A stretch of 64,000 bases of DNA from Laetiporus sulphureus 93-53 (GCF_001632365.1 NW_024468514.1:455117-519116), one strand, 5' to 3'; counted from the stretch's first letter, positions 9,404-22,552 are shown. The notes: generated by a model from the letters alone, not told the origin. A program made the numbers and translations.

Positions 9404-12257
9404 ATAAGGGATTCTCATGGTTATCTGGCTGAATCGTCAGGGGCCCCTTGATACTACGAGGACGGACTTGGATCTGCGGCTACCGATGTCTCCTGAACTT
9501 TTCGGCTCGCCAGAAAAGCGAGTCCCATCCGATGTTATAAGCCGGTCACAAATTGTGCTTTACAATTTGAATAGCCACTTTATTAGGCCCGCAGCGGCTC
9601 TCACGCTAACGTCCACGATACGAATCCACACCGCATGTGTAGTGGTCTGAATTATACGCAATGGAATAGCAGACCGAAGTTAAAGCCAGATGCACTGCTA
9701 CAATTATTACTACTAGCGTAAGTCTGTACGAGGTAATTACCGTGGGAATCGTCTGTGAACCAAGCGCCGCTATAGTACCTAACCCTCCTCTCCCTTCTAC
9801 TACTAATACAACGAGCTACTGTACTCGTGGGCTACGGTCTCTTTAAATACTTTATGGCGTTACTCATTTCTCATAGTACTGCCTTGATGTGCAGGGAGGG
9901 TGGTATCTTGACCATACGCGTGGTCTGCAGGTAATATCCGGTGTGGAGGTTCCGGCAATCTGTTTTCTGCTACAGCACCCCAGTGAACAATATGCTCAAG
10001 TCAAAAAGGAGATGACGGCCGAGCATATTCTGCTGCACAGACAATGGAATGATATACAGTGCGTGGTACTTGGTAATTAAACTACGAATGACTGAATGTT
10101 TGGTGGACGTGACTCTGACAGCATTCGTCCCGAATCCCGTCAGGACGTTTGACGATGCGTTCGCTACGGACCCGATCGTCACTCACGCGATGCAGATTCC
10201 GGCTAGTTCTGCATGGACCTCGCGTCTTCATCTTCAGCATGCTAACGCGACAAGGTTACGGAGAATGCTTACCATCGACGAAGGCGATGCATATATAACT
10301 TTGTGGGCCGCCTCCCTAGTTTGCAATCACCCGGATGACTGCCCACTGTCAATGTGCCATGACGCCAATATTAGTACACCAGGTGCGCGACTGGCAGATA
10401 TGATTGTCAAATTCCATTTTTGAAACCGCAAGAGGACTGAGTGCCTTCAACTTTGCTGGGCAGAAGAAATTTATTTTTAGCTTTATGTACTTTTCTGAGC
10501 CGCTGATGATAAGCCGTCATAGGTTCCAGCGCGGCTCACGATTTTTGGAGAAATATACGATAGCACTGGCTGACCTCATTGGCGACAGTCAATGGATATG
10601 TTCTCCGTGCTTAATTTAGCAGCCAAGCTTGAAAAGCAAGGCAGAGGCCACGGTACAGCGCTGATAACAGCCATGACTTATATGGTAGATGTGCCCTTGG
10701 CTGACAGGCATTCCAGGCAGAGGCAAGCTCGCGCAATACTTGTCTATTATCGTCAAATGTGGTGAATATCGCATTCTATGAGAGTCGCGGTTGTCGAACC
10801 ATAAAGGAATTAATGTCGGGGGAAGACAACCTAACCTGAACTCAGCCGCCTGTCGTGGTCGCGTCGTGGGTACCCGTAGTGACTATGACGACTGCGAATG
10901 CTCTGATGAGCTCCACAGATGGCGCGAAAGGCGAAACGGGCTGTATCTTGCAACGAAGAAGACACAGTCCGTAGTGCGTATTTTGTATGAACGCAAGGAG
11001 TGGTATATTTTTACGTGAACAATATCCCACATCTGAAGCTGCTTTGACGATATTGCAGGTACTGCCTACGTGGACGGCAGCCATCTGTAAGAATCTCCCT
11101 ATATCGCGCGCACTGACTGACCAAAAACGCACAATCTCTCAAGATTCTTTGTATCAAAAACGCCGACGGCGATGGTCAAAGCGAGCTGGATGTGTTTACA
11201 TGAATGCAAAATATGCTCCATGCATGGTTTGAATTAAATCATATAAGTCGTAGGCCGCGTCTTCAAGGATGGCGAGAAGCCCGGACGCTCTACAACGCCC
11301 TGTTGAAGCCCATGAGCTACCTCTTGTTCTTCGGATAACAAGTTGCAACAGTGTTTCTGCGAATCGTTGCGCTTTGTCCGCCCGGGCAGACGACTTGCTG
11401 ATTCTACCCAACAGTAGTTCAGCATCCATGGTGTTGTGAAGTACATCAAACAGACGTACCTTCTCACTGAGATTGAATATCCGCGACCATGTCAGTGAGT
11501 AACGCAGACATGGTTCACCAATGATATATTATTGTACGCGTCTTTCCAACGAGAAAACTGACTGTCAGTGCTCAATAGGATGATGTTATTATGTAGCCTC
11601 GATTACGGTATGCCTATGGATCTTTCATTGCCCGTACAGACAATCTATGTGTGGAAGGCAGTGCGTCGCCTACGATGGACTACGATTACACCGATGTCAG
11701 CAAGTTTCTTGCTTCTTTTGTGAGCACGCTGATGCTCGCTTAGTGGCATTATCTCGGCTATCTTCTTCGAAAGGCAACGGGAAACCAAAGAAGCGGAAAC
11801 CATCGTCGACGTATTCTGACAGACTTGTTCCAGTGTGTCGCGGCTTCGGCTATATGTCATGATCGTGGCAGAGTGGTCCTTGTGACACGCGGTTCGTCAT
11901 GATGGTGGTCTGATTACTTATCGGTGGTCAACAGTGAATACATCCGGCCCCAGTATATTGAAGCGGCATCATCTTCGAACTTCAGCACCTCGTTGGAGGG
12001 ATGTGTTCCCCGTTTCTGGAACATTGTTCGCCTGAGTATTACTTGTATAGATATACCTATATATATGCTACATTCAAGAGCTAATGATACACGTTAGAAT
12101 AACAGAAAGGTAGGATACATAGCGGAAAGATGATCATGAAATCCTGAAACCAGCGGATTTTCTAGTGCAACGCCGGTTGAATTTTGGAAGAGCAGCAGGT
12201 CTTTGAATAATTAGGTAGCATGGTAATATAGGCCTAGTTAAACGGCATCCTCCATGA
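9404..12257. other. Gap, nothing convincingly coding
   Basis: Scattered short frames (for example 10049-10423 +, 124 codons; 10842-11132 -, 96 codons; 11196-11429 -) show no family motif and could not be joined by splice sites. A plus-strand ATG at 11674 (MDYDYTDVSKFLASF) is followed by a possible GTGAGC donor and might start a gene, but no later exon could be matched. Confidence 0.35.
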
Positions 12258-12273
12258 CTAGCATGAAGGAGCA

Positions 12274-12918
12274 TCAGAAGTGCAAGCCACTGACTGAGCT
12301 CTGTCGTTGAGGGCAGTGCTCACGGATGTGACGCTGGAGCGAGTCTGGCCTTCCGATCGTTGTCCCACACTGCGGACATTCCTGCGCGGTGCTTCTGATG
12401 TGCACGGCAGCGATGTGCTTGCTGAAACTCGCGCGATCCATTTCGCGGTCGCAGACGACATCGCTGGACCATCGACAGTGTCCGCGATCCCTTCTCCCAA
12501 CGACGAGAGCGTCTTCACGATGGTGCTGGAGTAGATGTCTTCTGATCCCGCCTGGGGTGACATCGTCCAGTGACATATGGCAGCTCCCCCATTGACAGCG
12601 AACGCCGGTACTTCGCGGGAGAGGGAGCACAACAAGAGCGTTGTCGTGGTGAGTGCGTGAAAATGATGGAAAATTGTACGAAGGGTCAGACAGATGTTGC
12701 GGATATGGGTCCGTCGTGTACGGATGCGTGGGAGCGGCCGCTGCAAAGGAGACCTGACCGTATGACGTGCCAGGCGGACCATAAGCGATCACTTTATTTT
12801 CGGAGCTGTCAAAGTGCAACCGAGCGTGGGATCCTAGGGCATTGCTCAACGCTGACCTACGAATTCGGATCAACTTGTTAATTGGGGACCCGCGTAAATA
12901 TCCTGCATAAGCAGCACT
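12274..12918 (-). CDS. C2H2-type zinc-finger protein
   Basis: The minus-strand frame ends at 12274 and holds three Cys/His finger-like units. The first is C-x4-C in CQWGSCHMSL with a later H-x3-H (RRHLLQHH); the second has CRW..VVC and HIAAVH; the third is CPQCGTTIGRPDSLQRHIREH, the most canonical. The N-terminal half is Ser/Pro/Tyr-rich. Proteins of this kind in basidiomycetes are taken as DNA-binding regulators in the nucleus; target unknown. The start is not solved: no in-frame ATG lies upstream of the fingers in this exon, and its upstream limit is a perfect donor (GTGAGTGC on the minus strand at about 12921) with an acceptor (ATTCGTAG) 65 bases on. At least one upstream exon is therefore expected near 12920-13020. 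An ATG there reads into a stop unless spliced differently. Confidence 0.6.
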   Translation of the reverse strand, partial: SAAYAGYLRGSPINKLIRIRRSALSNALGSHARLHFDSSENKVIAYGPPGTSYGQVSFAAAAPTHPYTTDPYPQHLSDPSYNFPSFSRTHHDNALVVLPLPRSTGVRCQWGSCHMSLDDVTPGGIRRHLLQHHREDALVVGRRDRGHCRWSSDVVCDREMDRASFSKHIAAVHIRSTAQECPQCGTTIGRPDSLQRHIREHCPQRQSSVSGLHF

Positions 12919-12929
12919 CACGAGGGCTC

Positions 12930-15900
12930 CCCTACGCTGCTATTGGCAGGTGCTGACAGAAAAGTGCCATTGAGCCCGAATGTGGCCGAGCTGACACGGT
13001 GTCCATTAGCGATAGGAAATTATAAAGGCCGGAAATCTCACGTTTGTTCTTGAGGATGGGTCATATCATAAGTCATACCATCAAAGGAAGAATGGTGGGG
13101 TGCTGCCCTACACACAGCAACTATAAGGCTAGGTACTGTGAGGTGCAAAAGAGTCAAGCGTACCCAGATGCGTAGTATTGGTCGCTCATTGTAGGAATGT
13201 GTTGGCCAAAACTGCATGCCATTGAGCATTGACAAAGCAACTGTAGCAAAAAAAATAGTTACTCTGAGAAACCTTGAGGCGAAAGCGCGAGGCCTTGAGG
13301 AGCTGCGCGCATGGCTGTAGATGTCCCTCGGTGCGTGTAGTTCTGGGATAGTACACGGTATGGAGGGCTGTCTTCCATTCCGTCGGTAGGAGTAGTTTCG
13401 ACATGGGGAGGGTACGAGGTTCTGTCGGAATTGTCATGGCGTTGAACTCTGCGATCCATTACGGTAACTTTTGTTTGAGGTGCAAATGGGGAAGCGAGAC
13501 TGAAATGAATGGCTATGGCCCCCAGGATCGGGTGGGGATGCAGATGCCTGGATGGGTCTACAATGTACATGCGTTTATATGCCTGTAGAAGAGCGCGTCT
13601 CCAGAGACGCGCCAGTGCATACACGCGGAAGAAGAAAGTCTTATACGAGTGGGCGTCCAGCAGAATTGCAAACCGATCCGTGATAACGTCTCCGCTCAAA
13701 ATACGAGGAAATCTGGGGAGATTATTCGGGAACTCCTACTCCTATAGAGGGGATGTACCCCTCATCTTGCAGAATTGCAATGGGCGAGTGAATAACTAAA
13801 ATTTAACAGCAGTGTATCGATCTCATTGCGAGCGAAGGAACTTTCCTCGTGCACGTGCAAGTGTCATGAGCAGAAATCGCACATTGACATATGGTGCAGC
13901 TCTCGTTCCAAAGGCATATAAGTGCTCTGCGGAGAAGCAACCGAACAGACAGAAGCAAGGAACAGGCTATGCTAATTTTCAAGCAGGCTGGGGCCTCGGC
14001 GCTTTCGTTCTAGTAACGCTTTTGTTCTAGTAACGCTCATATACTAGGGTTTAGGATATCGCGAAAATGCTTACATAAACTGTAGCACACTTATTGCCAC
14101 ATCCGAGTTGCCTGCATGTTCCATGAGCGATTCAGCTCAAGCCAGCCCATGCATTGTTACTTTTATGGCTAGATTGTTTCTAAGCAGATGTACTACTTAG
14201 CTCGTGGGCCGGCAACGTGGACAGCACGTCCTTACCCAGCATAGCTTCATGCATCGCTAATTTGATCTTCGCCGCAACGTTGTATCCTGAAACGAATGCT
14301 GTGAGAAAGATGTGCGTGACTGAGCACCCAGCACTAGTACTAGTTTCACAGCCGCAGTTCTAAAGGCTGTGATTCCACCGGCCACTTTCCACTTTCCGCT
14401 GGCTGTGCGCAGCTGGGAGTTCTCATTCTCTCGGAAATTCCAATTCTCACACCAATTAGGAGCTAAAGTTTGCAAGCTACCGAGTCAATCTCAGACAACT
14501 CCGCACATCCTCAGATATCGATCCAAAAGTTGGCATTTGTATATCTATATCCGTAACCAACTACCAAGTCTCGGATATTGCGCTTGGATGCCGCGAGGCG
14601 TGAATCTGCCTATCAAGGTTGGCCGTCGTATAAGGAAAGCACCATACCAACAGGTTCTCGTGGGGATTGATGATCATGTTGCAGTGTCTCTCACGATATC
14701 ACCGCTGATTCACTTAAACAGCGTATAACCGTGCGTCCATAACCGCGATTAGATCTCTAATGTTATCGTCGAGTCTACTGACATAAGTTCGCGCGCTGCT
14801 GTCAGCCCGCCCTACTAGAAGATCTTGTGCCAAGGATAGAGCTCGGACTGTCGTGATCAATATGTTATAGAAGTACTGTTCTCCCGCTCCCGGTGTCACA
14901 CATCATATTGGAAACGTGCATCTCGCACTGCATTGAAGGGGACGTGAGTATGATGTAGATCCATCCGGACTGAACAAGGACTTGAAGAGCTTCCCGGCCT
15001 TCCATAGGCGTTCGCGTCAACTGCGGTGTCCTACTAGGAAAGCCTATGCGGCGATCTTTGCCAGTGACAGCACCGATCTCGGCGATTCACTACTTGCTGT
15101 GATCCCGCATTTGCGGACAGCCGTTATGTAGATGATGGTTTAGCGCACTGATTCCACGGCGTGACGGAGCTTACAGTACTGATGATGACCTAGCCGAGGC
15201 TCCTGAGTCAATAAGTATTGCAGCTTCATGGAAGAGGTATTGATGCCTCATCACTTCAGAATATCGTTGCTGGAATGGAAAAAAAGGAACCAGAGTTGAA
15301 AGCGCTCACACTCAGACCTCCGCTCACAGCAGACTCGTCTGCGCCGCACTTCGGTACACGACTGCCAAGGTACATATGTGTTTAGGTATTTCCATTTTCC
15401 CGCAGTGTCCGAATTTCGCTGATGCTTGAAGCGATCATCCCGCGCTCGAATGATAGTAGTATCAGACGACCATATGCTTTTGCGCGCCAAGATCAGACGC
15501 GCTGCTGGACGCTGGAGGACTCTGCGATGCCATCGATCGCGGACAACCACAAAACATCAGTAGAGAGAGCGAATGCCCACGTTGAGACACTGATGGTAGC
15601 GCAAGAAGTATGACACCTGAAAAGTCCATGTATGCTGAGTGATCACTAGCACTCTCTGCGCACCCAATGGGACTGTAGGGGCAGTGTCCGTCTGCTTCGT
15701 TCAGAACTCGCGTAAATCAAACCTGTCATACTCTATTGGATGGGCTCCCTTCTTGTGCCAGGGCTGTCGAGATCAAGGGCCGCCCCCGAGTGCTACTGTC
15801 CATGGAGAAATCAGAAATCTTCACGGCATCATGCGGCTGACGGACTGTTCCGAGGTAAGTCGCCAATGTGGTATGAGTCCAATCGCCGTGTGCGAAGAAT

Positions 15901-16819
15901 CGCTCATCGACCTCAGATGAGATGATGACGCATTATCGACAAACACACGAGGCAAGAATACTCGAATAATTCCCTCGTTTACACCCGTCAATGGTCAATG
16001 GTCTGACTGATCCCCGTATGCAGTCCGCATACACATCATTTTGGATTGGTCCGTAACTAGTGTCGTTGCTTACCAGTTTGAACCGTACTTCGCCTCCGAG
16101 CCCCGAGCTGGTCAGTGGTGAGACTTGAGGGATTAATATTTAATGCCCCATATCAAGACGCATGGCCACCACTGACCGGAACGGGAGCAAACGGGGATCT
16201 TGCTCCGTTTGAAGCGCCGAGTTCGAGGCCCCAATCCGTTTCGGACAATACACTCTAAACGTCATTCAGTGCCTATGTCATTCTGACACTGATGATTGGT
16301 ATCAACGAATCTATAGACATGCCAATCTTGGTCGCCGACTTCAGTGCCTGCGAGGATCGATGGCCTTCGACTTTCCGCTCTAAGACCGGCCCTCTGTGTG
16401 TGCTTAATTCGCAGGCAGATCCTGAGCAGATTCTAGACGAATCGCAACTAATCATTCGACGGCGGCGCTGAGGAGAAGCTGAGGCAGCATCTATCTGATC
16501 AGCAGCCCTGAATACCATGTGGTTGTGGTAGTCGGACCCATTAAGCATAGCACAAGAACACGATTCGTTGCGCATCCGAACATCGCTAAGGCCTGGCATC
16601 GAACTTATGCCGTGTGCCAACCTGTCAAGCATGGCGAGGTAGTACAGCGACAAAGAACAAAAAATTCTACAATGCGACAAAGAATAGCTGATGATGTATA
16701 GTGAGAAGTCCCACACGAAAGGTATCGTATATTCGCGCTCGTTTCATGTATCCGATGGGTGCGGTGCATACTCAATGTGAAAGGAAGAACGGCACCCACT
16801 CCAAATCGCCCCACTAACC
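12930..16819. other. Long gap; one doubtful frame
   Basis: The best frame is 13259-13699 (-, 146 codons), rich in Arg, His and Pro, with no recognised domain. Another frame, 14369-14728 (+), overlaps short mirrored stretches and is probably chance. An imperfect hairpin (caaacgggg/ctccgtttg) lies near 16177-16201. I see no splice-joined gene, tRNA or transposon ends. The region may hold decayed copies too divergent to recognise by eye. Confidence 0.35.
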
Positions 16820-17668
16820 TCATCCTTGCCTTTCAGTTTCCTGCAACACTTTGAGATGCCGGAATACGGTATAGATGCCTTCCCGCACCGCTTCCGTGTC
16901 CTCCTCCACCACTCTTTGCAGCACCGGCGAAAATTTGTCCGGGTGCCACCGCAACAACGACGTACGAATTCTATCGCGTCGAGTTACAGTGTTGCCTCTG
17001 ATTTTAAGTGGGCCAAAAAGAACCTCCTCCATCGCTTTCTGCGTCAAGTCTTCCAGCGATATCGGAGTCGGCTTGACGCTGCCCATGAATCTGACCTTGG
17101 ATGCCGGAGGCATAGGCCATGGGATGTCCTGGAACGTCACCGGCCCACTACCCGCAAGAAGTGTGCGCCATCGCATCTCATATGTCTCCCACAGTTTGAT
17201 GAGCCGTGCCTCCTCATCCAGGAGGCGCACCTTCGCACGCAGCCGTTCAGTGCGCACCGTGTCCCGTCGACCGTGCGCGTCGAGCAGAGAGCCGCCCATG
17301 CGTACCCACTCCATTTCGCCTCTGAGCGCTTCAGCTCGCTCAAAAGCGCGTCGTTCTTCGTTCTCCTTTGCCTCGCGCCGGCAGCGTTCTTGCCATGCTG
17401 CTTCCTTGAGACGTATCTGGACGTCGCGTAACGCCTCGGCCTCGCGTTCTTTGAAGGCTTGTGCACTCTGTTGGACGCGCTGACTCACAGGAAGCGTGAA
17501 TGTGACGCGTCCATCTGCGTTGACGTTCGGCGGGAACGCAAAATAGCCTAGGTTCCGCCATGGTTTGGGTGGCGTGATCTCCATGTCCTCGCCCATATTT
17601 TGGTTGTCATTAGTGGAATCGTCCATGGCGGCGTACAGAAGACCAGAATTCGGTTCACCTAATGTCAT
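16820..17668 (-). CDS. NFKBIL1-like protein with degenerate J-type helix region
   Basis: A single exon of about 282 codons on the minus strand. ATG choices are 17668 (MTLGEPNSG) and 17626 (MDDSTNDNQN); the first is kept as the longest true ATG. The middle is a charged coiled coil (about residues 70-160, rich in Glu/Arg/Ala: KEREAEALRDVQIRLKEAAW). Then comes VTFQDIPWPMPP and, near the end, RTSLLRWHPDKFSPVLQRV. The RWHPDKF motif keeps the HPD tripeptide of J proteins, which stimulates Hsp70. The arrangement (long coiled coil, then a C-terminal RWHPDKF) resembles NF-kappa-B inhibitor-like 1 and common uncharacterised basidiomycete proteins. Function in fungi is not established. It could equally be a co-chaperone or an RNA-processing factor. 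Confidence 0.7.
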   Translation of the reverse strand: MTLGEPNSGLLYAAMDDSTNDNQNMGEDMEITPPKPWRNLGYFAFPPNVNADGRVTFTLPVSQRVQQSAQAFKEREAEALRDVQIRLKEAAWQERCRREAKENEERRAFERAEALRGEMEWVRMGGSLLDAHGRRDTVRTERLRAKVRLLDEEARLIKLWETYEMRWRTLLAGSGPVTFQDIPWPMPPASKVRFMGSVKPTPISLEDLTQKAMEEVLFGPLKIRGNTVTRRDRIRTSLLRWHPDKFSPVLQRVVEEDTEAVREGIYTVFRHLKVLQETERQG

Positions 17669-17740
17669 GCAGTAAGAAAGACTGACAGCTTGCAGAAAGG
17701 CGTTGGTGAGGAAAGCGCCGTGTCGGAGGCGTGGTTTCAA

Positions 17741-18790
17741 CAGAGCGATTACGTAAGTGGTGTTCGCAATGGTGGGCGCCCGATCGGTAAACCCGCATTG
17801 AAGTCGTTGCCTATCGTTTCAGTGGCCCACAAATTCACTTCAACGATCTGCGGCTGCAACACTCTGCATCGCTTCTTCCGAATGCGAAACGTTCTCTACA
17901 TCTAGTTAGAAGCCCGGTGTCTGTTCGCACCGGATAAATGATACAATTGAAGACGTTTAGGACAATGCTGCGAACTTCTGATACGTTTGGCTAGCAAGTC
18001 TCCCAGAACGCTGTCTGATAAGTCTCTTTGTATGTGGAGTGAAACGGGATGGAGATTGCTTCAGTGTGAGACTAAGATGCTGTTCATATCATGCATTATT
18101 GTACCTTGTCTTGTTAAGAAGTTCCAAATTTCCAGACATTGTCGTGTTTCATCAGCATCAGTATCATACTGGCTCTGGTCATCCAGTCCTGTCTATCTCT
18201 CTAGTCATCCAGTCCTGTCTATCCATAATAAAACTAAGTTATCTGCGCACTGGCATCAAGTCCGAAACTTGTGAGGGCAATGGAACCAAATCAGTTCGAC
18301 ACAAATCCTGGATTGGAGCGATAAATATGAGCTCTATGAACATAGCACCTGTGTCTCTTCTGCGCACCAGACTACACAGCACGAACACTTTCAAATACTC
18401 GGGGTAGCGCGCCGCATTTGTTCCAACAATAATTTGTTCTGCGTACAACATTCCCATTTAGCCGCCACAATTCGGTGGCACCAGACCTCAGACTGCATAC
18501 AGGCGACCTTACAGGTTGCTCGTGGTAGCGGGAGCAATTTCTGTGCATGAGGTGCTCTCTGGAAATGCCATCGAGACACAGGAAACAAGCGGCGCGCGAA
18601 TAGATGGGAGGAACCTAACGGAAGTCGCAGCATCAGGGAGGAAGCGCCGCAGAGGCGGTGGCGGTAAACCGCGCTTAAGCGCAGTTTCGGGCTCCGCCGC
18701 AAGAGGCAACGTTCTCCTTCTCAATCTCAACGCCTGCAATCGACGGCCGCGCGGGACTAGAGCCGAGTCGACGTCTGGCTGGCTGCCCAG
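17741..18790. other. Intergenic region with a short direct repeat
   Basis: There is no convincing gene. A 19-base string (tcatccagtcctgtctatc) occurs twice within 18178-18225, separated by tctctag. This is the region between two divergent genes and would hold both promoters; no specific site was recognised. Confidence 0.4.
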
Positions 18791-21700
18791 ATGAGCGAGT
18801 ATTACCGCCCTTCCGTCCCTTTTCCCAGCGTCCCCTCCGGACATCAGCTCTACAATGCTACCGTCATCCCCAGCTCTGTCGCCAACGATGTCGACGACGC
18901 GCACGATCCATTCGATGCAAACGGCTCATCTGACACCGGGCAGACACGTTACTGCTCGGTAAGAGGTTGCGGCAATGAGCTCATCCCCGGATATACTGGC
19001 AAGATGTGCGAGGTCTGCCGCGGCCGTCATCGCATATATGCGAGCACGAAGCGAGCAAAGCGTAAGATGGAGAAGGCGGCAATGGGCGCGCAGAACGGGC
19101 AGCCGGTCGTGTGGATGCCATCTGACGATAACGTCGAGGACAACGAACCAGTCGTCGAGGTAAGTCTGCGTGTCATATCGATCGAGATGGGCCGTGTGCT
19201 TTGCAGAGATATCTGTAACGAAATCTTCCCTGCACGAGCATGTACTAGTCCATGCGTCTACCTGCAACAATGCATACATGGTCTCGTGAATCAGGCGGAA
19301 TGCATGTAGCTGCTTCTGACCAAGTGTCACACCGAGACGCTCGTAGCTGTGCAGGCTGTATCTCGTATGTTTTGATTGGTTTCTATCTGCGCTTGCATGT
19401 GGTATGCTCAGATGACATATTGTTTGAACGCCTGAAAAGCCGATCCGGTGGACGGGTCCACGTCTCGTGTATGCATTACTTGCAGAAACCGATGTTGTGT
19501 TGGAAGCTTCTGATATAATTGTTCTACAACTAATGTTACCTGGTCTATGTCTCCCGCCTCGGCCGATGCTTTTGATGATAACGCTGACATCCCTCACAGC
19601 AGACTCCGGCATCGTTCGTGTATGCCTCGAGCACTTGGGACCATAGTGCCATCGACCCTGCTCTCTTCTCAAGCGACTCAGAACTCGCCAATGCCCTTCT
19701 CCCCGTGTCACCTCCGAGATCAAAGAATCCGGCACAGTCCGGTTCCTCGTTGCACATGTCTGCTATGACATTGAGCTCCAATCCACAGTCTTCCAGTAGC
19801 ATAAGCTCAATGCCTACTCCCATGGCTGATCATCCGGTGAACACCCCGCACACACCCAGCTCCACAGGCTGCAGGGGCAGCACGAGCCCACCCGAGACGG
19901 AAGATTCATCTCTCCCGCCGCGCTACTGCTCGATCAAAGGCTGCAAGGCACTTGTTCCGGGTAACTCGTTCTTCAAGATGTGTGAGCCGTGTCGGGACCG
20001 ATACCGCAACTATGGCACCACGAAGCGTGCCAAGTGGAAGCGCGAGAAGGAAATTGCTGTTGCGGAATTGCACAAGATGCGCGAGGAGGAGGACAGGCGC
20101 CGGATAGAAGCAGGATTACCTGTAAGCCCTTCTGACTCATTTAGGACCGCATATAGTGACCAATCGCGTACCTATAGCCTCTGTCCCACCCTTTGGCAGA
20201 TGACTGGCACGAATGGAATGGCGTTGACGAGGGGCAAGTTCACTCTCCTGGTGCGCTCGTGCCGTCGACAGACGGCAGGTCCAGCGTGGTGACCGTTTTG
20301 CCGCGCCCGCCGCGAATGTGTACAGTCTCACACTGCCGGGAGATTCTTCCGGGCGACTACCCGTATCTCCGCTGCGAGCGGCACCGCATACAGAACAGAC
20401 ATCACAGCAAGCTGAAGCGCGTGCGCGACAAGGAGGTAAAGGCGCAGGCGTTTGATGGATGGACTGCCTATTCCTCTGCCTCGCGCCGTGCAACGTCAGA
20501 AATGAGCAGGGACGGCGAAGATGGCGGGGACGTGGAGGAGGCGGATGATGAAGACGCCAATACGATGCAGATCGCTGGTATGGGTGGAGTGGATACACCG
20601 TTTGGTGAGCCAAGCACGGGCATCCCGCCTGCGGCGCGGGGCACACGGAGGACAAATCACACGTGCTCGATCAAATCGTGTTACAACCTGCTATCGCCGA
20701 GTAACCCTTGGAAAATGTGCGACTCGTGCCGCGCGAGGGACCGGCAGGGAAGGAGAGAAAAGGCCTTGAGAGATAGCGGAATTGTTGTGTCGCCTCCGCC
20801 ACTGAGCGGGAAGGAGTTGGTGAAGGTAGACGCGGCGGGCGAGGCAGATGATGGTGAGAGCGCGAAGAAAGCGGTGAAGAAGACAAAGAAGAAGACGAAG
20901 AAGAAAAGGGTGAATGGCATCAGCGAGGCAGACGGCACAGTGGCGGGGGATATGACGATTGTATCTGAGATGCAGGCGTCGGGGATTGAGCAGGATGCGG
21001 CAGCTGCGAATGCCTTCCTGCAAGCTGCAGACCATATTGCTGATGAGATCGGGAAGAATGCACTCCCTTCACATGTGCAGCCCACGCTTGTCTTTATGCA
21101 GCCGATGGTACAAAGTTCGGTACGTCCATTCTGATGAGTTGTCTTTTTGACATGATCACTGATTATGTGGTAATCCATGCAGAATCTTGACACGGTGCCG
21201 ACCTCTCCCTTGCAAGCTCCTGCCGCTGACCTTACCCAGCCGTCAGAGGCGAGCCCTCCGGTACGCGCTTCCGCGGACCCCTTCCATCTCGTTTCGGCAG
21301 AGCAAATTGTCAACAGGACTGCGCAGGCTGAGGCAGTCTCGACTGCTGGAAAGAAGAGGACTCTGAGGAAGAAAGCGAGGAAAACTGCAGAGGGGGAAGC
21401 GCCTACACCCCATTCCGCCGAAGCGTCGGCGTCAACATCGCCTCCATCATCAGAACTTGATGCGAATGTTGCGTCGACATCTGGTGTCTCCATCGTGGTT
21501 CCTGAACCCCAGGCTATGAGCAATTCCGTGCCGCCCACTGGACTGACTATACAGGAGATCGCGTCCATCGCCGTAGGCACCGATGTTCCTCCGTCAAGCA
21601 CCCCGATCGCGCCGCCGTATATGTCGTTCTATATGCCCCCGTACGGGATGCCGCCATACGGCGCACAACCTGGCCCGTACTCGTACGGTGCACCCGCCTA

Positions 21701-22552
21701 CCCATATTCGCATCCCGCGTATGCTCCGTCACCGATGTATCAGCCTCCGTACTATCCCGCAGGATATATGTACCCGCAGCCTTATGGGACACAAGCATAT
21801 GTCGCCGCCCCCCCTCCTGTCCAGGCTCCTGCTATCAGTGCTGCGCCCACTCATTCTTCCGCCACTGCAGCCACCTCTCCACCACCTCCGCCACCGTCCC
21901 AGTCAGTCTACTCGGTATCGGCGGATTTCGTTTCTCATCCGGATTACGCGAACATCCAGCAAGGCATCTCATCGTACGGAGAGGCAGGCGTTCTGCCACT
22001 GTACGGCGCCTTCTCAGCGAAGACGGGTGAGCCAAACAACAGATTGACGAACACGCCGTCGGTATTGAGGAGGAAACGCCAGGCGGATCAGGAGGCTGAT
22101 GGGGAAAATGCGGTTTCTGCATCTATGATGGAAGCGAACAAACGACCGGAGATGGGGGCTGAGCCAGCCGCAGTGTTCGCCAGTGCTGACATCTCTGACC
22201 AAAGTGTCGTTGCTTCAGTCCCGGCTAACACAGACAACCGTGAAAACGTGACTGACGAGGCAGGCATTTTACAGAGTGGTATCAAGGCAAGTCTTGCGTC
22301 CTAACTCTCAACGAGTCATTACTGAGGATGTCCGCGTTGCAGCTTTGTGGCAGCAAGAGTTGTCATAGGCAACTCCCTTCAAATGCCAGCGGATCGCTCT
22401 GCTCTCGATGTAGGGACCGTCTGAAGAAGAAACGGGTCAAAGTGAAGCAGCGGTTCCATCTGGAGCCTCGATCTCTGCTCAGTCGGCCGCAACAGTATGA
22501 ACGACCGGTGAACACTCACGTCGAGAGCAATGCTACCGTGTTTGCGATTTGA
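18791..22552 (+). CDS. Protein with five evenly spaced Cys4-type clusters, unnamed
   Basis: Five exons: 18791-19159, 19603-20121, 20178-21119, 21183-22286, 22343-22552; the sum is 3144 nt, or 1047 residues. The last intron (22287-22342) is GC-AG (AAG|GCAAGT). Five clusters share the exact spacing C-x4-C-x12-C-x2-C (His as fourth ligand in the third): CSVRGC..MCEVC, CSIKGC..MCEPC, CTVSHC..RCERH, CSIKSC..MCDSC, CGSKSC..LCSRC. Each is followed by a basic stretch (e.g. TKRAKWKREKE). Between clusters 4 and 5 lie a Lys-rich patch (KKTKKKTKKKR) and a Tyr/Pro-rich region (PYMSFYMPPYGMPPYGAQ). The spacing suggests structural zinc sites, and the basic tails suggest nucleic-acid binding in the nucleus; both are inference. 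I do not recognise a named domain. Intron 1 is unusually long (443 nt). A decayed copy of exons 4-5 lies at 24955-25304. Confidence 0.8.

Noticed and set aside
14257..14728. Facing frames around 14400 suspected as a transposon end
   Set aside because: No terminal repeat or target duplication could be found.
16826..17483. Two plus-strand frames of about 200 codons
   Set aside because: Antisense shadows of the NFKBIL1-like gene, which has coherent coiled coil and RWHPDKF motif.
20681..21601. 306-codon minus-strand frame
   Set aside because: Antisense to exons 3-4 of the Cys-cluster gene and crosses an intron; no domain.
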